Assembly (NCBI GenBank): GCA_024692235.1
Contig: JAILMW010000007.1
Span: 1-64,000 of the forward strand
Reading direction: 5' to 3'
Source: Saccharofermentans sp.
Lineage (GTDB): Bacteria; Bacillota; Clostridia; Saccharofermentanales; Saccharofermentanaceae
Length of the DNA stretch: 64,000 nucleotides
The notes under the pieces were generated by a model. The model saw only the letters and a program-made list of their open reading frames with translations, did not search any database and was not told where the DNA came from. The translations under genes were made by a program, and so were the position numbers. This document shows positions 54,932 through 62,900 of the stretch, piece after piece; position 1 is the stretch's first letter; each line of letters begins with the position of its first letter.

Positions 54932-56115
54932 GTATGAATTATGAAGATAAGATCTCTTCAGTAGTTCAGAGCGTGCCTCCGTCAGCTATAAGGAAGTTCT
55001 TCGATCTCGCTGCTGAGATGAAGGGCGTTATATCCTTATCCATCGGAGAGCCTGACTTTGTAACTCCCTGGGAGATCAGGGAAGCAGGTATCAATTCATT
55101 AATAGACGGTTATACACATTATTCGCCCAACTCTGGATATACGGAGTCCAAGAAGGCTATCGCCTCTTATGTTTCCAGAAGATACGGTGTGGATTACGAT
55201 CCTAACGGAGAGATCCTTGTAACTGTAGGCGGAAGCGAGGGTATTGACCTTGCGGCAAGAGCTCTTATCAATCCCGGTGATGAAGTCATCATCGTCGAGC
55301 CTTGCTTCGTTGCTTATAAGGCAGCAGTCATGTTCGCTCACGGTGTACCCGTTATTGTAGAGACATCTCAGGAGAATGACTTTAAGCTCAAGGCAGAAGA
55401 TCTTGAAGCAGCAATTACTCCTAAGACCAAGATGATCATCATGGGATTCCCCAGTAACCCTACAGGTGCCGTCATGACCATGGATGATCTTAAGGATATT
55501 GCAGACGTATTAAGAAGGCATCCTGATGTTATCGTAGTATCTGATGAGCTTTACTGTGAGCTTAACTATATAACGGATGAGCCCAGTTCACTTATCAGGT
55601 TCGACGATCTTCGTGACAGGGTCATCATGGTAAACGGATTTTCCAAATCCTATGCCATGACAGGATTCAGGATCGGTTATCTTACAGGTCCTAAGGAACT
55701 TATAGCTCCTATGACCAAGATCCATCAGTACTGCATTATGTGTGCTCCGTCTATGTCTCAGCTCGCACTGGTCAAGGCAGCTTTGGAAGGTGATGACAGC
55801 GTATCTGAGATGAGGACCGAGTACGATCACAGAAGAAGAGTCGTAATGCAGGGCTTTAAGGATGCAGGTCTTGAGTGCTTCACACCTTACGGTGCTTTCT
55901 ATGCATTCCCCTCTATAAAAGGATTCGGTCTTTCTTCAGAGGAGTTCTGCGAGAGATTCCTTATGGAGAAGAAGGTAGCTATAGTACCCGGTAATGCTTT
56001 CGGTAAGTGCGGTGAGGGCCATGTAAGGCTCAGCTATGCCGCATCAATGGAGAATATAAAGAAAGCAATGGAACGTCTGAAGGAATTTACGGACGATCTG
56101 AGGAAGGAAAGATAA
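54928..56115 (+). CDS. PLP-dependent class I/II aminotransferase
   Basis: A 395-residue fold-type I aminotransferase. The start SVVQSVPPSAIRKFFDLA and SLSIGEPDFVTPWEIREA match the PatA-like group (aromatic or N-acetyl-diaminopimelate aminotransferases). The PLP-binding Lys240 lies in NGFSKSYAMTGFRIGY. The conserved FPSNPTGAVM and SDELYCEL segments are present. It is coupled to the Lrp-type regulator upstream, and prfB starts 1 base after it. The substrate is uncertain: aspartate, aromatic amino acids and diaminopimelate are all possible. Confidence 0.88.
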   Translation: MSMNYEDKISSVVQSVPPSAIRKFFDLAAEMKGVISLSIGEPDFVTPWEIREAGINSLIDGYTHYSPNSGYTESKKAIASYVSRRYGVDYDPNGEILVTVGGSEGIDLAARALINPGDEVIIVEPCFVAYKAAVMFAHGVPVIVETSQENDFKLKAEDLEAAITPKTKMIIMGFPSNPTGAVMTMDDLKDIADVLRRHPDVIVVSDELYCELNYITDEPSSLIRFDDLRDRVIMVNGFSKSYAMTGFRIGYLTGPKELIAPMTKIHQYCIMCAPSMSQLALVKAALEGDDSVSEMRTEYDHRRRVVMQGFKDAGLECFTPYGAFYAFPSIKGFGLSSEEFCERFLMEKKVAIVPGNAFGKCGEGHVRLSYAASMENIKKAMERLKEFTDDLRKER

Positions 56116-56116
56116 T

Positions 56117-57226
56117 ATGCTTGAATTTGACACAATCAGACTTGAGCTCGAAGGTATGGAAGAGCCTGTCGCCACTTTGCGCGATTCACTTCATATCGAT
56201 CATGTATTGACTGAGATAAGTGAGCTTGAAGCAAGGACACAGGAGCCTGATTTCTGGAACAACGTAGAGAAGGCTCAGGCTTTACAGACAAAGCTTAAGA
56301 GACTTCAGAAGAAGGTAGATAATTTCAATTCTCTTTCTAATGAGAGGGAAGACCTTCTTGCAATGTGCGAGCTTGCCAATGAAGAGGAGGATCTGTCATA
56401 TCTCGAAGAACTTCAGGAAGGTCTTGCGACTCTTAAGAAAGACTTTGAGAATATGCGTCTCGAGACACTTCTTACAGGTGAGTACGACAAGAATAACTGC
56501 ATCATCACTCTTCATGCAGGTGCCGGCGGAACAGAGGCTCAGGACTGGGTATCAATGCTTTACAGAATGTATACCAGATGGGCTGAAGCACACAGCTATG
56601 AGATCAAGGTCCTTGAGTACTTAGACGGTGATGAAGCAGGTATCAAGTCCTGCTCAATGATGCTTACGGGAGAGAATGCATACGGCTTCTTAAGATCCGA
56701 GATAGGCGTTCACAGACTTGTCAGGATATCTCCCTTTGATTCAGCTGGAAGAAGACATACATCATTCGCATCCTGCGAAGTTATGCCCGAGCTTGACGAT
56801 ACGATTGATATCAAGATCGATCCTTCTGACCTTCGTGTAGATACTTATCGATCTACAGGTAAGGGTGGTCAGCACATCAATAAGACAGACTCTGCCGTAC
56901 GTATTACACACCTTCCTACCGGTGTTGTAGTTGCTTGTCAGTCAGAGCGTTCTCAGATCCAGAATAGAGAGACTGCTATGGAGATGCTCAAGGCTAAGCT
57001 CTTCGCTCTCGCTCAGGCAGCTCAGATGGAGAAGATAGAAGACCTTAAGGGTAATCAGATGGATATCGCCTGGGGTTCACAGATCAGATCCTATGTATTC
57101 TGTCCTTATACGCTCGTCAAAGACCTTCGTACAGGTTACGAGGAGGGTGACGTAGATGCGGTCATGGACGGTAAGCTCGACGGCTTTATAAATGCTTTCC
57201 TGTCAGGAATGAAGATAGAGAAGTAA
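56117..57226 (+). CDS. prfB: Peptide chain release factor 2, no frameshift
   Basis: A 369-residue class I release factor for UAA and UGA stops. The anticodon-like SPF tripeptide is at 205-207 and the GGQ hydrolysis motif at 250-252 (GKGGQHINKTDSAVR). The whole protein is one uninterrupted frame. The UGA-dependent +1 frameshift site that autoregulates prfB in most bacteria is absent, and the family N-terminus LEGMEEPVATLRDSL is read in phase. It starts 1 base after the aminotransferase gene. Confidence 0.95.
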   Translation: MLEFDTIRLELEGMEEPVATLRDSLHIDHVLTEISELEARTQEPDFWNNVEKAQALQTKLKRLQKKVDNFNSLSNEREDLLAMCELANEEEDLSYLEELQEGLATLKKDFENMRLETLLTGEYDKNNCIITLHAGAGGTEAQDWVSMLYRMYTRWAEAHSYEIKVLEYLDGDEAGIKSCSMMLTGENAYGFLRSEIGVHRLVRISPFDSAGRRHTSFASCEVMPELDDTIDIKIDPSDLRVDTYRSTGKGGQHINKTDSAVRITHLPTGVVVACQSERSQIQNRETAMEMLKAKLFALAQAAQMEKIEDLKGNQMDIAWGSQIRSYVFCPYTLVKDLRTGYEEGDVDAVMDGKLDGFINAFLSGMKIEK

Positions 57227-57246
57227 TTATCGATAGAGTTTTATAG

Positions 57247-57281
57247 ATACTGCCCATCTTGGAAGATGGGCAGTATTTTTA
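57247..57281 (+). terminator. Terminator of prfB
   Basis: ATACTGCCCATCTT pairs with AAGATGGGCAGTAT across a 2-base loop, followed by TTTTT. Confidence 0.9.
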
Positions 57282-57284
57282 TGC

Positions 57285-57311
57285 AAAGAAAAGCTCCCGC
57301 CGAAGCGGGAG
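57285..57311 (-). terminator. Terminator of the Pro/Ala/Glu-rich membrane protein gene
   Basis: On the minus strand GCTCCCGC and GCGGGAGC pair around a 4-base loop, followed by TTTTCTTT. Confidence 0.85.
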
Positions 57312-57337
57312 CCATAAGATCATCTGTGATCACAATA

Positions 57338-59332
57338 TCACTTAAGCTCGAAGTGATAGTTTGTGATGTAGAAATGCAGTACAGGCTCTGATGTTGTACA
57401 TGTGATCGTGGTATTGAGTTCACCGCCTGCAGGTACAGTTCCTGTTGTAGGAGTACCGTGGAATGTACAAGGATCGTTAGCGTCCTGAGTGAATGTGTAG
57501 TAATCGGAAGAGATACCTGTTATCTCAATCTCGGAAGGATCTACAGTGAATGTGATATCAAGGCTTTCTACTGAGCCTGCGAAGCTTGAATCGCTGTTAC
57601 CTGTATTTGTGATAACAAGATCGAAGCTGAACTGAGATCCGTTAGAGTGAGGATTAGATATTGAATATCTGTAAGAAGCAGTACCTGTGATTGTTCCTGC
57701 AGCTGTTGTTGTAGCAGCAGTCGTTGCCTCAGTAGTAGCGGCTGTAGTAGCTTCAGTTGTCTCCTCGGTTGTCTCAACTGTTGTCTCTTCAGATGTCTCT
57801 TCCGTAACATCTGTAGATTCTTCTGTCTCAGTCGTCTCCTCGACAGTTGTAGTAGTTGTTGTCTCTTCTGCTGTAGTTGTCGTAGTCTCTTCTACTGTTG
57901 TTGTAGCAGCAGTTGTTGTCTCCCTTGTATTGCTGGGAGATACCTCGCTATTAGGGAAGAGTTTATCGAAGTTCTCTATCCCGAGAACGATGATAAGAAG
58001 TGCAAGGAATGCGATCACTGCGATGATGATACCGCCCTTACCGCGCTTCTTGGACTTATTCACCGTTGTAACGGGAGATATAGGCTGAGCATGGGGCGCG
58101 GGAGCAGGCTTAGGTGCGGGTGCAGCAGGTCTTGAACCGGGTGCCTGGAAGGGGCTGGGCTTGTTAGCTGAAGCATCTGACATTCCGGGTCTCTGGTTAA
58201 CTACTGCATTATGGGGAGCTGCTGCCGCAGGCCTCTGAGCAGGGGGAGCCTTCTTAACTACAGGCTGAGGCCTCTGCTGCTGAGGGATAGGTCTGAACTT
58301 GGCAGGATCGGTAGAAGCTGGAGTAGGTGCTCCGGGTCTTCCTGAACCGATAGGCTGCTGAGAAGGAGGTAAGGGTGCGGAATTAGAGGGAGAAGATGCA
58401 AAAGGTGACTTGTGAGGCGCCTTAGGTGCAGGTGCAGCCTTGGGAGCTTCCTCGGGCTTCTTCTGTTCCTTCTTACCGAATGCATTAACACCTGACTTAA
58501 CATTACCGTAAGTCTGCATGTTAGGCTTCTTATCTTCCTTAGCGTGAGCAGGCTCAACCTTTGCTTCTGAGGGAGCAGGGGACGGTGCAGGCTCTGCCTT
58601 AGGTTCTTCCTTGGTGATCTCCTCAGTCTTGGGCTCTTCTTTTACGGGCTCAGCTGCAGGAGCCGAAGAGGGAGCAGGCTCTGCTGCGCCACCCTTAGGC
58701 TTGAAAGGAGAGATAGCAAGTGCTTCTTCATCGAGCTCAAGATCATCGATAGGATCATTCTTAACTTCGGGTGCAGTGTTAAAGTCAGATTCCTTGGCAT
58801 TGGAACTCATTGCAAAATCGAGTTCTTCTCCTGCTTTGAAAGGATCTGAATTAGTATTATCTGCAAAAGACTTAAAGTCGGGATCGTCATCAGTAAACAG
58901 GGGAGTGTTGTCCTTTTTGACTTCCTCCTTGACGGGCTCTTCCTTCTTGGGCGCAGGAGCCGCGAAAGCATTAGCGGGAGATGATGTATCCTTGGGTGTA
59001 GAAGGAGCGGAATCTCCTAAAGGCTTAAATGCGGATATAGAAGAATCCGGAACAAAATTAGAAAGCTCGTCATCATCTCCGAAAAAGTCCGGAGCAGATG
59101 AAGAAGCTTCTGTGGAAGCCGTACTGAGCTTCTCTGAAACGCTCTCGGGTTCGTTGTTCTTCATGCTGAGCATGAAAGAATCCTTTACGACGTCGTCATC
59201 TTCGGGTACTGATTGAGTGTTGTTGGTAGCTTCAAAGAGTTTACTGTCACCGTAGCCTGAAGGTTCCTTAGCAGGAGATCCTCCTTCAGCGCCTCTGAGC
59301 TTATTCTCATTATCATCTGAACCAAGCAGCAT
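57338..59332 (-). CDS. Pro/Ala/Glu-rich single-pass membrane protein with Thr-rich stalk
   Basis: A 664-residue protein. Residues 1 to about 425 form a long low-complexity cytoplasmic region rich in Pro, Ala, Glu and Lys. One membrane helix is at about 430-452 (GGIIIAVIAFLALLIIVLG). A Thr/Glu-rich stalk follows at about 467-545. The C-terminal about 115 residues form a beta-sandwich-like extracellular domain (FSFDLVITNTGNSDSSFAG...FTVDPSEIEI). I do not recognise a family. GAGAGG lies upstream of the ATG. The extracellular domain resembles carbohydrate-binding or cohesin-like folds, but that is a guess. Confidence 0.7.
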   Translation of the reverse strand: MLLGSDDNENKLRGAEGGSPAKEPSGYGDSKLFEATNNTQSVPEDDDVVKDSFMLSMKNNEPESVSEKLSTASTEASSSAPDFFGDDDELSNFVPDSSISAFKPLGDSAPSTPKDTSSPANAFAAPAPKKEEPVKEEVKKDNTPLFTDDDPDFKSFADNTNSDPFKAGEELDFAMSSNAKESDFNTAPEVKNDPIDDLELDEEALAISPFKPKGGAAEPAPSSAPAAEPVKEEPKTEEITKEEPKAEPAPSPAPSEAKVEPAHAKEDKKPNMQTYGNVKSGVNAFGKKEQKKPEEAPKAAPAPKAPHKSPFASSPSNSAPLPPSQQPIGSGRPGAPTPASTDPAKFRPIPQQQRPQPVVKKAPPAQRPAAAAPHNAVVNQRPGMSDASANKPSPFQAPGSRPAAPAPKPAPAPHAQPISPVTTVNKSKKRGKGGIIIAVIAFLALLIIVLGIENFDKLFPNSEVSPSNTRETTTAATTTVEETTTTTAEETTTTTTVEETTETEESTDVTEETSEETTVETTEETTEATTAATTEATTAATTTAAGTITGTASYRYSISNPHSNGSQFSFDLVITNTGNSDSSFAGSVESLDITFTVDPSEIEITGISSDYYTFTQDANDPCTFHGTPTTGTVPAGGELNTTITCTTSEPVLHFYITNYHFELK

Positions 59333-59364
59333 AGATATACCTCTCTACTTATTTAATCTATATA

Positions 59365-59393
59365 AATATAATTCAACATAGTATTAAAAGCAA
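59365..59393 (-). promoter_or_regulatory. Promoter of the Pro/Ala/Glu-rich membrane protein gene
   Basis: On the minus strand TTGCTT (59393-59388) and TATATT (59370-59365) are 17 bases apart. Confidence 0.5.
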
Positions 59394-59430
59394 ACGAATG
59401 AGAAAATGTGTAATGATATTGAAATAGCAC

Positions 59431-59459
59431 TTGACACCCCCGTACTCGAATGATATTAT
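59431..59459 (+). promoter_or_regulatory. Strong promoter of the tRNA pair
   Basis: Perfect TTGACA (59431-59436), 17-base spacer, TATTAT (59454-59459) with TGA extended -10. Confidence 0.8.
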
Positions 59460-59479
59460 CATTGGGCACTTACGGAGAA

Positions 59480-59566
59480 GCTCGTGTGGTGGAATTGGCA
59501 GACACAACGGACTTAAAATCCGTCGAAGTAAAATTCGTACCGGTTCAAGTCCGGTCACGAGCACCA
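59480..59566 (+). tRNA. tRNA-Leu, anticodon UAA
   Basis: 87 bases including an encoded CCA. Acceptor arms GCTCGTG and CACGAGC pair perfectly. The anticodon loop is CTTAAAA with TAA, and the T arm is CCGG TTCAAGT CCGG. The long variable arm fits tRNA-Leu. Confidence 0.95.
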
Positions 59567-59590
59567 TTTTACAAGTGCAAGCGATGATAT

Positions 59591-59667
59591 CGCGGAGTGG
59601 AGCAGTTGGTAGCTTGCCGGGCTCATAACCCGGAGGTCGCGAGGTTCGAGTCCCGCCTCCGCAACCA
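59591..59667 (+). tRNA. Initiator tRNA-Met (formyl-Met), anticodon CAU
   Basis: 77 bases including an encoded CCA. The first base C is unpaired opposite A, and the anticodon stem has the run of three G-C pairs (CCGGG CTCATAA CCCGG), both initiator marks. It lies 24 bases after tRNA-Leu in the same transcript. Confidence 0.93.
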
Positions 59668-59674
59668 CATTAAG

Positions 59675-59705
59675 ACCCGTTGCCTTGAAGGTAGCGGGTT
59701 TTTTA
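59675..59705 (+). terminator. Terminator of the tRNA operon
   Basis: ACCCGTTGCCTT pairs with AAGGTAGCGGGT (allowing wobble and one mismatch), followed by TTTTTT. Confidence 0.85.
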
Positions 59706-59837
59706 TATGTAATTGATATATTCTATTTCTAAAATAATAAGAGAGAAAGTTATCAGAAGAGTTGATATAAGTGCCAGAACTACCCTAAAAGCCTTTATTT
59801 TCAATGTTTCACAACTTGTTATTAACAGAAAATTTAT

Positions 59838-59866
59838 TTGACTATTAATATAACGAATCCTATATT
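59838..59866 (+). promoter_or_regulatory. Promoter of the giant pilin-like gene
   Basis: TTGACT (59838-59843) and TATATT (59861-59866) are 17 bases apart, about 65 bases before the start codon. Confidence 0.55.
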
Positions 59867-59931
59867 TAAGGTATATAAGGAATGTGTCATAAGACTGTGA
59901 AATAAGTATTTGCAAAGGATGAGGGTGCAAT

Positions 59932-62900
59932 ATGAGGGTTCGCAGATTACAATCTAACATATTTTTACGCGACAGAAAGCCTTCTCGCCGCGGTTTTACT
60001 CTGGTTGAGCTTATAGTAGTACTTACGATCATAGCTATACTTGCAGCTGTCGGCGTCGTAGGTCTTGTAGGCTATATTAATAAGTCCCATTATGATGAGA
60101 ATTCGAGAAATGCCGTTACCGTATATCAGGCGGCACAAAATGCAATTGCGGCTAAGACTGCAGGCGGCACGATCGATGATTGGACCCAGAGTGTTATGCA
60201 GAATGTTACGCATAACGATTTTACGACTTCTGAGTTAGGAAGTATCACTGAGGTAAATGATTCCTACCATAAGATGATAGTTCTTACATATAATCCCAGG
60301 GCACCACGTAGCGAGGGTACTGAGGATCAGGCTCTTTATGATCTTTTAAATCCTTATTTTTATGATCCTTCGCTGTTTTCCGCTACGATGTCCGTTGAGT
60401 TCGATGTCAGCGTTACACGTGATTCTGATGGCGATAATTACTATACCGCCAGGGTTATCTCTGCTTACTATTCCAAGCAAAATACAGGTAACAGCGGATG
60501 GGATTCTAAGTGCCTCGGTGACAATTCCAATGCGCCGCTTCCTCAGATAGAACCATTCAGCTACAGGAACACTAAGTCTTTTGTCGGATATTTTGACGGC
60601 AGCGAAGTCTCTATAACAGGTCCTGTTGCTATTCCGGCAGATCAATTTGAGAATAATTATATTTTTTCTCTCAGAAATGGCGAGACTCTTGATGTATGCT
60701 GGTCATTTTTTGATAATCCTCAGCATGATGCACAACTTACTGTTACGCTTCAGAATGAAGAGGATTCTTCAGTTGCTCCTGTAATTCTTACTATAGATGA
60801 AAAGGCTCTTTTATATGATCCTTCTAGAACAGAGACGCTTAATTCTCCTTTAGCAGTTAATTATCCCGGTAATTCTCTTCTTCCTGATAACAATATACTT
60901 TCTTCTTCCTATTATGATTACGAGCTTATTGAGAAGGGTGGGATACTTTATTGGTTTAACAAGACTTCTGTAGAGGGGCTCGCAAGTGTTAAAGTTAATG
61001 GCGTACCATATGTATTTCCGATTACTATCACAAAAGTTGAGCATGATTACAGAAATGGTATGCCGTCTGACGGATATACAATGTACTCGCTGTCTATAGA
61101 TTGCATGATGACCAGAAAGGATTACGACTCCTATCCGTACGGCAATGTTAATCACAATAAGCTTTTTACTTCTGACAGATTGTTTGGTCAAACCCCGCAG
61201 AATATTTCAGCTTTTATCGAAGGAAGCTATTCCGGTAAAAGTATTGATGGTAATTATGCAGATCGTGCTGTCAATGATCCGGTTTATCTCTCGGATATTC
61301 GATTTGAGAATGGGTACACTCGGTATTGTTATTCCGATACTGCTGCTGTTGGTGCTCTTGATGATTCTGACAAAGCAGTAGTAAATACTATGTTTGGTGA
61401 CTTGCTGTATACTGACGCTAACGGGATGTTGATTAACGGAACATCATTTGGCGGTTCTGCTAATGTTGCAACTATTACAGCTTACAGGCATCTTTCCAAT
61501 ATCAGGATGATTCCTGGTAATGTTAATGCGGATTTTAAGATTGTACGTGACCTTGACTGGTTTACGCCCGAAGCTTCAACTTATGATTCCCCTGTGAGCC
61601 AGGTTAAAGTGTATGCCTCCTATGCAAGTCTTGCAAATAGGAACAATGCCGGATATAACGGATTCAGATATCATTCGCCTGTAGAAGATCGTTCTCTGAA
61701 GGTGGTATCATTCCCTTCAATCAAGGAACTTCGTTCCGGTCTGTCTCTTTCTTCTGTATCTTTTTCTAATGGCGATATGACCGAGTACTTCTCTATTAAT
61801 CAGGTGCAGATGCGTATTGCTTCATTTGATACGTCTGCAACTCAATTTGGTCTTATATGCAAAAACTCGGGTTTGATCTATAACTTGTTTACTGATAATC
61901 TTAATCTTGTCATAGTTTCTGTTAATGATGGAAGCCCCAGTGATATGTCCGGTGGTAATTCCAATACTTCATCCATATCACCTGATTCAGCAATAAGCAT
62001 TACATTCAACGGTTCAAGACCCACTGGTTTTGATGGAAAAGATAATATAGCTATAGGCGGTCTTATCGGCTTTAACGCAGGTGTTGTCGGTCTGCAGAAC
62101 GAGTCTGCGCTGTACGGCAGTAATACGGTATGTATGAGTAACCCTATAGTAATGCTGTCTAATTATTGGAAGATTTATAAACCTAATAAGAACAATTCCT
62201 GTGTTGGTGGGATGATCGGTATCAATCAGGGTACTTTATATGGAAGAATCAAGACTGATGGCTCATTCGCAGTATTGAGCAGTGATAAAGTCGGCGGCAT
62301 CATCGGTAGGAACAATAATTCTTCTATCGGAGCCATGCTTGTAGTTGACGGTAATTCAACAGGAACCGGTGTGTTCACTTTACCTGATGAAATGACATTT
62401 AATAACGGTCAGCCTTTGGCTTGTGTTGTTGCTTCAGGATATGTTGCCGGCGGTGCGTTGGCACATAGCGAGATCAGTATGTCTTTTACTAATCCTGATG
62501 TTAATGCAAATGACGGGATATACGATATTGATGTAACGATTCCGGAGAATGGTGTAGTTACATCAGTACTTGGCTATAAGGAAGAATCCGTTGGCGGTGC
62601 AATAGGTATGCTTAAGAATTGCACCGGTGATTCGCTTGATATAAGGGTAAGTAACTCCGGTAATATAGTTTCTGCCAAGACGAACGAGATGTATTATGTC
62701 GGCGGTGCGATAGGTAAGGAAGATTCTTGCTACGTTAGTAACGTTCGTATCGATATATATAATGGTCCAACAGGCCGTATCGGTTATGTTAATGATACTA
62801 GTGGTCCATCCAGTGCAGGTGGCGCTTACGGTATTTTGCTTTGTAATTCTAATGCAACGCGCAATTTTGATATTAATCTGGATGATGAAGGCGTGATCAT

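Noticed and set aside
59480..59667. tRNA pair as an attachment site for an island carrying the pilin-like gene
   Set aside because: No integrase and no repeat of a tRNA 3' end was found in the window; the far side of the gene is not visible.
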